Positions 24,913 to 34,900 of a DNA stretch of 64,000 nt are shown piece by piece. Within the stretch, counting starts at the first letter, position 1; each line of letters begins with the position of its first letter. The notes beneath the pieces were generated by a model. The model saw nothing but the letters and a program-made list of their open reading frames with translations, ran no database searches and was not told where the DNA came from. Position numbers and translations under genes: made by a program. This stretch comes from WTGU01 sp965242855 (GTDB lineage: Bacteria > Pseudomonadota > Alphaproteobacteria > UBA828): the NCBI GenBank assembly GCA_965242855.1, contig OZ251509.1, positions 1,488,001 through 1,552,000 of the forward strand, in the 5' to 3' direction.

Positions 24913-26469
24913 TCAGAGTGCCGCCGCGTCCTCCGTGAACCGGGGGAAGACGGCTTCCGGTTTCGGCAACGGGGTTCCCGGCTCCAGGCGCCCGGAGGGG
25001 CCCAGCGCCGCGAGATCGCGGCGGGCAGCGAGCACCCCGAGCTGGTCGAGCAGGCGCCCGCTCGATCCCGGCATGAACGGCTGGGTCAGAATTGCCAGAT
25101 GGCGCAAGACCTCGGCGGTGGCATAGAGCACGGTCGCCATACGCACGGGCTCCGATTTGCGCAGTACCCAGGGCGCCTGCTCGTCCACGTACCGGTTCGC
25201 CCGGCCGATGACCTCCCAGATGCGGATCAGCGCCCGGTGGAACGCCTGGGTCTCGAGATCCGCGCGGACCGCCTCCGTCAGCGCGGCGGCGGAGTCGAGC
25301 AGCGCTTCGTCCGACGCCGTGAAGGCACCGGGCTCCGGTATCGCGGCGCGGCAGTTCCGCTGGATCATGGCGAGAATCCGTTGCGCCAGATTGCCGTAGT
25401 CGTTCGCGAGATCGTTGTTGATGCGGCCCACGATGGCGCGATGCGAAAAATCGCCGTCATTGCCGAACGGGAGCTCGCGCAGCAGGAAATAGCGAACCGC
25501 GTCCAGGCCGTAGCGGGCCACGACATGCTGTGGATCGATCGCATTGCCAAGCGATTTCGACATCTTCCGGCCTTCGATCGTCCACCAGCCATGCGCAAAG
25601 ACCCGCTTCGGCGGTTCCACGCCCGCCGCCATGAGGAAGGCGGGCCAATAGACCGCGTGGAAGCGCAGAATGTCCTTGCCGACCATGTGGAGATTGGCGG
25701 GCCAGCGAGCGCGGTAGGTAGCGCTCTCTTCGTCCGGGAATCCGGCGGCACTGATGTAGTTGGTCAGCGCGTCGAGCCACACATACATGGTATGGGCCGG
25801 ATCGCCCGGCACCGGGATGCCCCACTTCAGGCTCGCGCGCGAAATCGAGAGGTCGTTCAACCCGCCCTTCACGAAGCTGACGACCTCGTTCCGTCGACTC
25901 TCGGGCGCGATCGCTGCCGGGTGCGCGTCGTAGAACGCGAGCAACCGCCCCTGCCAAGCCGAGAGGCGGAAGAAATAGCTCGGTTCCTCCACCCATTCGA
26001 CCGGCGCGCCGCTGGGCGCCACGCGGCTTCCCCCCTCGCCTGCCGTGATCTCCGATTCGGTGTAGAACGCCTCGTCCCGCACCGAGTACCAGCCCGCGTA
26101 TTTGCCGAGATAGATATGCCCGTTGGCCGCGATGCGCTGCCACAGTGCTTGGCAGGCGCGGACATGCCGCGGCTCGGTGGTGCGGATGAAGTCGTCGTTG
26201 CTGTATCCCATGACGCCACCCAACGCCCGGAATCGCCGGGACACCTCATCGACGAAATCCTGCGGTTCCTTGCCGGCGGCGGCGGCGGATTTCGCCACCT
26301 TCTGTCCGTGCTCGTCGGTGCCGGTGAGGAACAGCACGTCACGGCCGTCGAGGCGCATGAACCGGGCCAGCACGTCGCAGGCGAGGGAGGTGTAGGCGTG
26401 CCCGATGTGGGGTGAATCGTTGACGTAGTATATGGGGGTCGTCAGGTAATAGGCCGGTCGGCGCGCCAT
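24913..26469 (-). CDS. metG: methionyl-tRNA synthetase
   Basis: A class I aminoacyl-tRNA synthetase charging tRNA-Met. The 518-residue protein has the HIGH motif as SPHIGHAY near residue 20 and the KMSKS loop as GRKMSKSLGN near residue 300. The anticodon-binding helical domain follows. The knuckle region lacks the four-cysteine zinc cluster, so this is the shorter, zinc-free form (MetG2 type) that also lacks the C-terminal dimerisation domain, as is normal for Alphaproteobacteria. It lies between holB and tatD. Confidence 0.97.
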   Translation of the reverse strand: MARRPAYYLTTPIYYVNDSPHIGHAYTSLACDVLARFMRLDGRDVLFLTGTDEHGQKVAKSAAAAGKEPQDFVDEVSRRFRALGGVMGYSNDDFIRTTEPRHVRACQALWQRIAANGHIYLGKYAGWYSVRDEAFYTESEITAGEGGSRVAPSGAPVEWVEEPSYFFRLSAWQGRLLAFYDAHPAAIAPESRRNEVVSFVKGGLNDLSISRASLKWGIPVPGDPAHTMYVWLDALTNYISAAGFPDEESATYRARWPANLHMVGKDILRFHAVYWPAFLMAAGVEPPKRVFAHGWWTIEGRKMSKSLGNAIDPQHVVARYGLDAVRYFLLRELPFGNDGDFSHRAIVGRINNDLANDYGNLAQRILAMIQRNCRAAIPEPGAFTASDEALLDSAAALTEAVRADLETQAFHRALIRIWEVIGRANRYVDEQAPWVLRKSEPVRMATVLYATAEVLRHLAILTQPFMPGSSGRLLDQLGVLAARRDLAALGPSGRLEPGTPLPKPEAVFPRFTEDAAAL

Positions 26470-26483
26470 CCCGCTTCACCTTC

Positions 26484-27554
26484 TCAGGCCCGTGCGGCTT
26501 CCTGCAACGTGGCGAAAGCGCCGATCAGCACCTGTCTGGGCTCGAGATTGAGCCCGTCCGCCAGCGCGAACGACCGCCGGAGGTTCTCCCACACATCGAC
26601 CCAATGATCAAGCCGGGCGCCATCGAACAGGTGCGCACTGCTCCTTTCGCCCGGTACGACTTCTTCCATCGTGTGGAGCTCGCCCCGCGCCTCCGCCCGG
26701 ATCGAGCGCCCAAGCCACCAGAGGATCAGCTCGGCCAGGGTGCGAAAGCGGTCCAGCCCTTCGGCGCCGGAGAGCCCATCGCCGAGCCCGTGGAGGCGTC
26801 GCGCATCCAGTGCGGGAAGGGTGCCGACCAGCGCGATCACGCTCCGATAGAGCGCGGCGCCCCCCTGCTCCGCGAGCGCCACCGCCCGCCCGGGGCTGCC
26901 TTCGGCTAAACGCGCCAACACCCCGCGCTCCTCCGCGGGGAGGTCGCCCATGGCGCCAGTCAGGACTCGATCGAGCTCCGGCGCGGGTAGCGGCCGCATG
27001 GGCAGGAAGCGACAGCGGGATCGCACGGTGGGCGGCAGGCGGCTCGCGGCATGGCTGACGAGGAGGAACAAGACGCGGTTCGGCGGTTCCTCAAGGCGCT
27101 TGAGAAGAGCGTTCGCGGCGTTCCTGTTCATCTCCTCGGCCGCATCGACGATCACCACCCGCCACGCACCCTCGCCCGGCGTCAGGGAAAGGAGGGCATT
27201 AGCCTTGCGCACGTCGTCGACCACGATCTCCGCGCGCCGCTTTCCGCGCTCGCCGATGCCCCGCTCGATGACCGCAAGATCGCTGTGGCCGCCGGCCGCG
27301 ACTCTCCGGAACAACGGATGTTCGGGCGCCATTGCGAGGTTCTCGGCCGCGCCGCCGTCGAGCACGAAGCGTGCGAAACGAAATGCCAAGGTCGCCTTGC
27401 CGATGCCACGCGGCCCCGCCAGCAACCAAGCATGGGCGAAGCGGCCGCCACACCACGCATGAATCAGTGTTTCCGCCGCGCCTTCATGCCCGAAGAAATG
27501 CGGATTCGCGCGGGGCGCCGGCCAAGCGAAGGGGCCGCCTGCGGCTTCAGCCAT
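26484..27554 (-). CDS. holB: DNA polymerase III subunit delta prime
   Basis: Clamp-loader subunit of about 356 residues with a AAA+ fold. LAGPRGIGKATLAFRFAR is the P-loop-like segment. RVVIVDAAEEMNRNAANALLKRLEEPP is the clamp-loader signature, and SRCRFLPMRPL follows. The zinc cysteines found in many delta-prime proteins are absent, as in other Alphaproteobacteria. The ATG at 27554 is preferred over a longer frame because the extra 21 residues overlap tmk and do not resemble the family. It overlaps the tmk stop by 8 bp and sits 14 bp before metG. Confidence 0.93.
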   Translation of the reverse strand: MAEAAGGPFAWPAPRANPHFFGHEGAAETLIHAWCGGRFAHAWLLAGPRGIGKATLAFRFARFVLDGGAAENLAMAPEHPLFRRVAAGGHSDLAVIERGIGERGKRRAEIVVDDVRKANALLSLTPGEGAWRVVIVDAAEEMNRNAANALLKRLEEPPNRVLFLLVSHAASRLPPTVRSRCRFLPMRPLPAPELDRVLTGAMGDLPAEERGVLARLAEGSPGRAVALAEQGGAALYRSVIALVGTLPALDARRLHGLGDGLSGAEGLDRFRTLAELILWWLGRSIRAEARGELHTMEEVVPGERSSAHLFDGARLDHWVDVWENLRRSFALADGLNLEPRQVLIGAFATLQEAARA

Positions 27555-28188
27555 CGAAGGCGACAGACAACCGCTCCGCGACGATCTTCTCGATCGTCCG
27601 CTGGACGGTGCCGGCATCCCGAGAGGCGTCGACGACGGCGCATCGGCCGGGCGCGCGCCGGGCGACGGCGATGAATCCCTCCCGCACGCGCCGATGGAAC
27701 CCCTCGTCCATGCGCTCGTAGCGGCTCGCGCGGGCGGGGCGCATGGCGGCGCGCCGCATCCCTTCCGCCACAGGAATATCGAGGATCAAGGTCAGGTCCG
27801 GCTCGAAGCCTTCGAGGGCGAGCGCGTTGAGTTGCGCAAGGGTGCCCGCATCGGCTCCCTGGGCACTCCCCTGGTAGACGATCATCGAATCGACGAAGCG
27901 GTCCGAGACCACCCATAGGCCGCGCCGAAGCGCCGGGCGGATCGTGCACAGCAGGTGGTCGCGCCGTGCCGCGGCGTGGAGCATCGCTTCGGACAACGGG
28001 TCCCACCGCGTGGCCGGGCCGTTCACCAGCAGTCGGCGTATCTCCTCCGCGCCGGGGGAGCCGCCCGGCTCCCGCGTGGGCAACACCTCGATGCCGCGGC
28101 CCGCAAGCGCCGCGCACAGTCTCTCGACCTGCGACGTCTTGCCGGCCCCCTCGCCGCCTTCGAGCGTTATGAGGCGTCCCCGGGCCAT
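27547..28188 (-). CDS. tmk: thymidylate kinase
   Basis: Phosphorylates dTMP to dTDP. The 213-residue protein has the P-loop LEGGEGAGKTSQ, the DR(F/Y) motif VVSDRFVDSMIVYQG and a LID region near RPARASRYERMD. It is coupled to holB by overlap and lies 19 bp downstream of the dacA-like gene. Confidence 0.96.
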   Translation of the reverse strand: MARGRLITLEGGEGAGKTSQVERLCAALAGRGIEVLPTREPGGSPGAEEIRRLLVNGPATRWDPLSEAMLHAAARRDHLLCTIRPALRRGLWVVSDRFVDSMIVYQGSAQGADAGTLAQLNALALEGFEPDLTLILDIPVAEGMRRAAMRPARASRYERMDEGFHRRVREGFIAVARRAPGRCAVVDASRDAGTVQRTIEKIVAERLSVAFDG

Positions 28189-28207
28189 GCGCGCTCCGCC
28201 GTCCCCC

Positions 28208-29374
28208 CTACCCGCCCCAGATCAATTCGTGAATTGCGGCCCCGAGGCGCCCGAATCCGCTCAGGCTGTCGACCGTCACGCCAGCCATGAGGGGCCATTC
28301 GCGCACCGCCATGTCCGGCGCGCTCACGACCAATCTGGCGACCGCGGTCCCGCGCTCGACCGGCGCCGAAACCGGGCTGTCGGCCACGATCTTCACCACC
28401 ATGCCGGCGCGCGCCTTGTGCGACATGACCACCGCCACGTCGCGGTCGACCACGAGCGGCACCGTCTCCGCCTCGCCGAGCCAGACGTCGAACTCGTCCA
28501 CCGTCTGTCCCGCCTCGAACAGAACGTAATTCTTGAACTCGCGAAAGCCGTAGTCGAGCCAGCGCTCCGCCTCTCGCGCGCGAACGTTGACGCCGGAGAG
28601 GCCATTCATCACGAGAATCAGGCGCTGGCCGCGGCGCTCGGCAGAAGCCACGAGGCCGTAACCCGAGGCCTCGGTGTAGCCGGTCTTGAGACCATCGGCG
28701 CCGTCATAGCGATAAAGCAGCGGGTTGCGGTTGCCTTGGCGGATGTCGTTGTAGGTGTAGGTCTTCTCGGCGAACATCGGGTAATACTGGGGGAAGTCGG
28801 CGATGATCCGACGCGCCAGCTCGGCGAGATCGCGTGCGGTCGTCACATGGTCCGGGTGGGGCCAGCCCGTCGCGTTGACGAAGTGGCTACCATCGAGGCC
28901 GAGTTTGGCGGCCTTCCGGTTCATCAGGTCGGCGAACGCTTCCTCCGACCCGGCGATGCCTTCCGCGAGCACGACGCTGGCGTCATTGCCCGACTGGACG
29001 ACGATCCCGCGCAGCAGATCGGCGACCGAGACCTTGGAGCCGACCTCGACGAACATCCGGGAGCCCTTCATGCGCCAGGCTTTCCGGCTCACCGTGAACT
29101 CGTCCTGCATCGCGATCCTGCCCGAGGCCAGTTGCTCAAAGGCGATGTAGAGCGTCATCATCTTGCTCATGGACGCCGGGTACATGGGCTGGCCCGCGTT
29201 TTTCTCCGCCAGGACCATGCCGGTCGCGCCGTCGGTCATGACCAGCTGCTTCGCCCCGGTTTCGAAGGTGCCGCCGGGCGTGGACGCCAGGACGCCGAGG
29301 ATCGCTCCGAGACCGAGGGCGCGACGGAGAGCGACACGCGCAACACGATGGATTCCGTGTTTCGGACCGATCAT
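28208..29374 (-). CDS. dacA: D-alanyl-D-alanine carboxypeptidase (PBP5/6 type, peptidase S11)
   Basis: Trims the terminal D-alanine from peptidoglycan stem peptides in the periplasm. The 388-residue protein has a signal peptide (ALRRALGLGAILGVLASTPGG), then the three penicillin-binding motifs: SMSK at residues 68-71, SGN at 128-130 and KTG in GLKTGYTE. A C-terminal beta domain (PBP5_C) ends IHELIWGG, which may act as an amphipathic membrane anchor. It is between the small lipoprotein gene and tmk in a conserved alphaproteobacterial cell-wall/replication cluster. Confidence 0.95.
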   Translation of the reverse strand: MIGPKHGIHRVARVALRRALGLGAILGVLASTPGGTFETGAKQLVMTDGATGMVLAEKNAGQPMYPASMSKMMTLYIAFEQLASGRIAMQDEFTVSRKAWRMKGSRMFVEVGSKVSVADLLRGIVVQSGNDASVVLAEGIAGSEEAFADLMNRKAAKLGLDGSHFVNATGWPHPDHVTTARDLAELARRIIADFPQYYPMFAEKTYTYNDIRQGNRNPLLYRYDGADGLKTGYTEASGYGLVASAERRGQRLILVMNGLSGVNVRAREAERWLDYGFREFKNYVLFEAGQTVDEFDVWLGEAETVPLVVDRDVAVVMSHKARAGMVVKIVADSPVSAPVERGTAVARLVVSAPDMAVREWPLMAGVTVDSLSGFGRLGAAIHELIWGG

Positions 29375-29416
29375 CTTCCTGCTTCTGCCCTTCGCCGCCG
29401 CAATGGCAGCGGAGAT

Positions 29417-29710
29417 CTACACCGCATGATGGGCCTGGGCCAAGCGCGCCGCGCGCCCGCCGTCTACTGCATTCCGGACGCCGCGGCGGCCGCGATTGCC
29501 GACCGGTTTCGGTCCAGCCGGCAGGGGCACCCCGATCGCGGGCACCTCGCGCGATTCGGCTGGCGGCTCTTCGCCGGTTTCGCGGTGGAGCTTCTTGACG
29601 ACGTTGATCGCCAGCTGAACTTCGCTGCACCCGGCCGAGGCGAGCGCGGCGGCCAGGAACGCCGCGAGGAACGGCCACCGCCGGTCCGGCCGGGTGCCGC
29701 CCGGCGTCAC
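29417..29710 (-). CDS. small lipoprotein, probably a truncated RlpA remnant
   Basis: A 97-residue protein starting at GTG 29710, overlapping the mltB stop. A hydrophobic signal (FLAAFLAAALASAGC) ends in a lipobox-like cysteine, C28, and is followed by SEVQLAINVVKKL, a start typical of alphaproteobacterial RlpA lipoproteins. RlpA is normally encoded at exactly this place between mltB and dacA. The double-psi beta-barrel domain and SPOR domain are missing: after about residue 70 the sequence becomes Arg-rich and unrelated, and only 42 bp remain before dacA. Most likely a deletion removed the catalytic part of rlpA; alternatively it is a real small lipoprotein. Confidence 0.55.
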   Translation of the reverse strand: MTPGGTRPDRRWPFLAAFLAAALASAGCSEVQLAINVVKKLHRETGEEPPAESREVPAIGVPLPAGPKPVGNRGRRGVRNAVDGGRAARLAQAHHAV

Positions 29711-30780
29711 CGGCCGACGATCCGGTCGGCGAGCAGGCCTACCGCCGTCGCGAAATAGAGCGAGCGGTTCCAACGCATGATCGTGCGGTAGTTGTCGTAT
29801 GCGAGGAAGGCCGGCCCCCCCTCCCCTCCCGGTAGAACCACCGATCCGCTCATGGCAACCCGGGGCAGGTCGCCGCCGTCGGCACGGCGAACGCCCAGCG
29901 CTTGCCATTCGGCGAGGGACTTCGTCGCATCGAGCCCGGCCATCGACGAGTCGAAACCGGCGGGCAATCGGACGGACCGCCCCCAGGTCTCGCCGGCCTG
30001 CCAGCCGGCCTGCGCCAGATAGTTGGCGGCGGAGGCGAACACGTCCGCCTGCGTCGTCCAGATGTCGCGCCGGCCGTCACCGTTGAAATCCACGGAATAG
30101 CGGACGAAACTCGACGGCATGAACTGGCTTTGTCCCATGGCGCCCGCCCAACTGCCCTTCATCGCCGCCGGCGTGATGTGGCCATCCTCCAGGATTCGCA
30201 GGGCATTCAACAGCTCTTCCCGAAAATAGGCGCTCCGCCGGCCGTCATGGGCGAGAGTCGCGAGGGCGCCGATCACGGGGAAACCGCCGAGATACTGGCC
30301 GTAATTCGTCTCCATGCCCCACAGCGCGACGACGAAGCGGGGCGGCACGCCGTATTTCCGCCCAACCCGTTCGAGCAGGCCGCGGTTGGCAGCGAGCCTC
30401 TCGCGGCCTTTGGCGACGCGCGTTTCGGGCACCATGCGCTCGAGGTATTGGGCGAACGTGATCGTGGACTCAGGCTGGTTGCGGTCCAGCTCGATCACGC
30501 GCGGGATCGGGGCGACGTCGGCGAACGCGGCATCGAAGGTTGCCGCTCCGATGCCCAGAGCAAGCGCTTCGTTCCGCAGGTCCGCCCGCCATTCGTCGAA
30601 AGGCTCGGCCGGCGGATGGCTGCCCTCGGCCTCTTGCGCTCCCGGCCCGCCGGCGCTCGCCAGCGTTGCGACGACAAGCGCGGCCGCGCCGACGATCCCG
30701 CGCGCGAACCTCGACAACTTCTCCGCCTCGTGCCGTGTCACCTCCGTGCCCCTATGCCATATCGGAAGCCGAAGAGCCAT
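29707..30780 (-). CDS. mltB: lytic murein transglycosylase (MltB family)
   Basis: Cleaves the glycan strand of peptidoglycan in the periplasm. The 357-residue protein has a signal segment (FARGIVGAAALVVATLASAG), then the SLT_2 domain with the catalytic glutamate E157 in WGMETNYGQYLGG and the substrate-groove motif AGAMGQSQFMPSSF. GDGRRDIW is typical of MltB. ATG 30780 (MALRLPIW) is chosen, with GAGG before it; GTG 30741 would also keep the signal peptide. It heads the run of cell-wall genes that continues with the lipoprotein and dacA. Confidence 0.9.
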   Translation of the reverse strand: MALRLPIWHRGTEVTRHEAEKLSRFARGIVGAAALVVATLASAGGPGAQEAEGSHPPAEPFDEWRADLRNEALALGIGAATFDAAFADVAPIPRVIELDRNQPESTITFAQYLERMVPETRVAKGRERLAANRGLLERVGRKYGVPPRFVVALWGMETNYGQYLGGFPVIGALATLAHDGRRSAYFREELLNALRILEDGHITPAAMKGSWAGAMGQSQFMPSSFVRYSVDFNGDGRRDIWTTQADVFASAANYLAQAGWQAGETWGRSVRLPAGFDSSMAGLDATKSLAEWQALGVRRADGGDLPRVAMSGSVVLPGGEGGPAFLAYDNYRTIMRWNRSLYFATAVGLLADRIVGR

Positions 30781-30805
30781 GACCTCGCGTCGATCCCCGC
30801 CCCGT

Positions 30806-31780
30806 TTACGGCTTCTCGACCAGAGTCTCGGGATTGACCACGAACGACGGATCGAGCCGGCCGTCCAGCGCGTCGAGCACGTTCCGCGCGCAGCGGACCG
30901 CCATGCGGACGAATGCGCCGCGGGACGAGCCGCCCATATGCGGCATGAGCACGGTCGCCGGATGGCGCAGCAAGGGATCGTCCGACCGCGGGGGCTCCGG
31001 GTCGAAGACATCCAGGCCGGCGCCCGCCAGATGGCCCGAGTCGAGCGCGGCGGCGAGAGCGGTTCCGTCCACCACGGGGCCGCGCGCGGCATTGACCAGG
31101 ATCGCCCCTCGCCGTATCCGGCCGAGTGCCGCGCCGTCGATCAGATGGCGGGTTTCGTCGTTCAACGGAACATGCACCGTGACGTAGTCCGCCCGAGGCA
31201 AGGCTTCGGCGAGATCGGCAACCGGCACGCATCCCGCGTCCGCGATGGATCGTCGCGGAACGTAAGGATCGTAACATTCGACCCGCATTTCGAAGGCGCG
31301 GCAACGCGCTGCGACCCGCCTCCCGATCCGCCCGAAACCGACGATCAGCACGGTGCGCTCGTAGAGTTCCAGATGATCGGCGGCTTCACGTGCGAGAAAG
31401 CCGCCGCGACGCATCGCTTCGTCGTAGTGGCGGCCCTTTTTCGCTGCGGCGAGCATGAAATAGAGCGTGAGCTCGGCAACCGTGACGGCGTTCGCGTCGC
31501 CGACCGTCGCGACCGGAATTTTCATCGCCGAAGCCGCCTCGAGGTCGACGTTGTCGCAGCCGACTCCGTGACGTGCGACCACCTTGAGCCGCCTCGCCGC
31601 CGCCAGCGCCGTACCGTCGAGCGGGAGGTAACGCAGGATCATGCCATCGGCGTCCGCGATCTCCCGGATCAAGGCTTCCCGATCGTCCCGCGCGACGGTG
31701 CGAATCTCGAGGTCGGCGCGGCGTTCGAGCACTTCGATCCCGGCGCCGTCGATCGCGTCGTGTATGATCACTTTAGTCAT
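30806..31780 (-). CDS. D-isomer specific 2-hydroxyacid dehydrogenase
   Basis: An NAD-dependent dehydrogenase of 324 residues resembling phosphoglycerate/hydroxyacid dehydrogenases. It has the N-terminal substrate domain, the dinucleotide loop VLIVGFGRIGRRV, the catalytic Arg in NAARGPVVDG, and the His/Glu pair region ending LMPHMGGSSRGAF. There is no ACT or regulatory domain, so it is not a classic SerA. The start at 31780 has GGAGGCGACG directly before it. It lies 25 bp upstream of mltB and is divergent from the nuclease-methyltransferase gene. The substrate is unknown. Confidence 0.88.
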   Translation of the reverse strand: MTKVIIHDAIDGAGIEVLERRADLEIRTVARDDREALIREIADADGMILRYLPLDGTALAAARRLKVVARHGVGCDNVDLEAASAMKIPVATVGDANAVTVAELTLYFMLAAAKKGRHYDEAMRRGGFLAREAADHLELYERTVLIVGFGRIGRRVAARCRAFEMRVECYDPYVPRRSIADAGCVPVADLAEALPRADYVTVHVPLNDETRHLIDGAALGRIRRGAILVNAARGPVVDGTALAAALDSGHLAGAGLDVFDPEPPRSDDPLLRHPATVLMPHMGGSSRGAFVRMAVRCARNVLDALDGRLDPSFVVNPETLVEKP

Positions 31781-31909
31781 CGTCGCCTCCCGCCGGTTCG
31801 TTTCCAGGCGCGGCAAGGGTATCTTTCATCGGCGGTGTTCGTGGCAAGCGCGATCTCGAAAGTCGGCGCTGTCGCCGGGTCTTTCGTCTTTCGCCCCCTG
31901 GAGTCGCCG

Positions 31910-34900
31910 ATGACCGGTTGGAACGCTTCCCTCCATCGGGCGCTGCGCGCGTTCGCCTCGGCGGTGACGGCCAAGACGGCGCGCGTGCCGGCTGGCGCGC
32001 CCGAGGACCGGCTGCGCGGCCCCTTCGAGGCCCTGATGGCGGAAGCGGCGGGCGCGTTGGGCTGGGAGGTCGTCTGCGCCGGCGAAACGGCGCTGCCCGA
32101 CCGCCTCGGGCGCCCCGATTTCGCCGTCCACAGGAACGGCCTGCTGGCGGGTTATGTGGAACTCAAGGCCCCCGGCAAGGGCGCGGACGCGGGCCGCTTC
32201 AAGGGCCGCGACCGGGCGCAGTTCAAGCGCTTCTCGGCCGTCCCCAACATGCTCTACGGCGACGGCGACGAATGGGCGCTCTATCGCGGCGGCACGCGGG
32301 TGGGCGCTGTCGTGCGCCTCGCGGGCGCCGTGTCCGCGGACGGTGCGCGGGCCGTGGGGGCCGGAGATGCACGGGCTTTCGCGGGGCTGTTGCACGATTT
32401 CCTGTCGTGGGAACCAATTCTGCCGCTGGACCGCAGGGGCCGACTCGACCTTGCGGAGTTCGCGTCGGTGCTGGCGCCGCTCTGCCGGATGCTGCGCGAC
32501 GACGTGAGCGACGCCATCGGCGACGACGCTTCTCCCCTCGTCGCCCTGGCCGCGGACTGGCGGCAGTTGCTGTTCCCCCATGCCACGGATGTGCAGTTCG
32601 CCGACGCCTACGCCCAGACGGTAGCCTTCGCCCTTCTGTTGGGTCGCAGCGAGGGGGCGGAGCCGTTGACGCTCGAAAGCGCCCAGAGGGCGCTGGCCGC
32701 GCGACACAACCTCCTGTCGCGCGCCCTGCAGGTCCTGACGGACCCGCACGCGCGAGGGGAACTGTCCGCCTCCCTGGACCTGCTGTTGCGCGTGATCTCG
32801 GTCGTCCCGCCCTCGGCGTTCGCCGGGCCGCGCGATCCCTGGCTGCATTTCTACGAGGATTTCCTCGCCGCCTATGATCCCAAGCTGCGCAAGGACGCCG
32901 GGGTTTACTACACGCCGGTCGCGGTGGTCCGCGCCCAGGTGCGCCTGATCGACGCGCTTCTGACCGGGCGTCTGGGCCGGCCGTCGGGTTTCGCCGACCC
33001 GGGCGTCGTTACCCTCGACCCGGCCGTGGGCACCGGAACCTACCTGCTCGGCGTCATCGCGCACGCCCTGGGCCGCGTCGAGGCCGAACAGGGTGCGGGC
33101 GCAGTGGCGGGGCAGGCGACGACGCTGGCGGGGAACCTCTACGGCTTCGAGTTCCTGGCCGGCCCCTACGCGGTAAGCGAGTTGCGCGTCGGCCGCGCGC
33201 TGAGCGACCAGGGCGGGGCGCTGCCCGCCGACGGCACGCACATCTACCTGACGGATACGCTGGAAAGCCCCCATGCCGAGCCGCCGCAACTGCCGCTCTT
33301 CCTGCGGCCCATCGCCGAGCAGCGCAGGAAGGCGCTGGCGGTGAAGGACGCGGTGCCCGTGCTGGTCTGCCTGGGCAACCCGCCCTACGACCGCCACGAG
33401 GCGGCGCGGGCGGACAACGGGGAGCGCACGGGAGCCTGGGTGCGTTGGGGCGATACCGGCGCGGCGGAGGAGGCCATCCTGCACGATTTCGTGGCGCCTG
33501 CGGTGGAGGCCGGGCACGGGGTGCGGGTGAAGAATCTCTACAACCTGTACGTGTATTTCTGGCGTTGGGCGCTGTGGAAGGTGTTCGAGCACGAGAGCGC
33601 GTCGGGCCCCGGCGTCGTGAGCTTCATCACGGCGTCGAGCTATCTGGACGGGGACGCCTTCCTGGGGATGCGGGAACACATGCGCCGGTTGTGCGACGAG
33701 ATATGGGTTCTCGATCTGGGGGGCGAGCAGCGGGGCGCCCGGAAGAGCGCCAACGTGTTCGCGATCCGGACGCCTGTGGCCATCGCGGTGGCGGTGCGGA
33801 GCGGGGAGGCGGACGAGGCCACGCCGGCGGCGGTGCGCTACGTCCGGATCGAGGGATCTCGGGAAGAGAAGCTGGCGGCGCTGGATGCGATCGACGGTTT
33901 CAACGCCGTTGCTTGGCGGGACTGCCCGGACGACTGGCAGGCACCGTTCCGGCCTGTGAGCGCGAGCGATTATTTCTCCTGGCCGCTCCTGACCGACCTG
34001 ATGCCGTGGCAGCATTCGGGTGTCCAGTTGAAGCGCACCTGGCCCATCGCGCCGGACGAAGAGACCCTCGAACGCCGCTGGCGGGCGCTGCTGCGCGCCC
34101 CGGACCGGTCCGAGGCGTTCCGGGAAACCCGTGATCGCAAGGTCTCATCGCAATGCCCTCCCCTATTGGTAGGGGGCGAGGCCGAAAAGCCCATCGCTGC
34201 CCTGGAGCGCGACGCCCAGACCCCGCGCCTGGAGCGTTACGCCTATCGTTCCTTCGACCGCCAATGGATGCTGCTGGACACGCGGCTGGGCGATTACCTG
34301 CGTCCCGCGCTGTGGCGCGCTCATGGTGCGCAGCAGGTATATCTGACCAGCTTGCTGGCCCAACTCCTCGGCGGAGGACCGGCCGTGACGGCTTGCGCGC
34401 TGATCCCCGATCTCCACCATTTCCCCGGTGGAAGCGGAAAAAGCGTCATCCCGCTCTACCGGTCCCCGGACGCCTCGGAGGCGAACCTCCTGCCCGGCTT
34501 GCTCGACCGCTTGAGCGAAAACTACGGGCGCGCGATCACGCCGGAGGATTTTCTCGCCTACCTCTACGGCGTGCTCGCCCACCCCGCCTTCACGGCGCGG
34601 TTCGCCGGAGAGCTGGAGACCCGCGCGCTGCGCGTGCCGCTCACCAAGGACCCCGCCCTGTTCGAGAAGGTCCGCGACGCCGGCGCGCGATTGCTCTGGC
34701 TCCATACATACGGCGCGCGCTTCGTTCCCGAAGGCGAACGGCCGGGCGCCGTCCCGCATGGCGCGGCGCGCTGCATCAGGGCCGTGCCCGGCGCCCCCGA
34801 CGACTACCCGGAAGCGTTCCGCCACGACGGCGCGACGCTGACCCTCCATGTGGGCGCCGGCGCTTTCGCGCCCGTCGCGGCGGATATCTACGGGTTCGAG

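Noticed and set aside
30314..31909. Long plus-strand extension upstream of the nuclease-methyltransferase start
   Set aside because: It is open only because it is antisense to mltB and the hydroxyacid dehydrogenase. The real start is ATG 31910 with a ribosome site, and the protein before it looks non-native.
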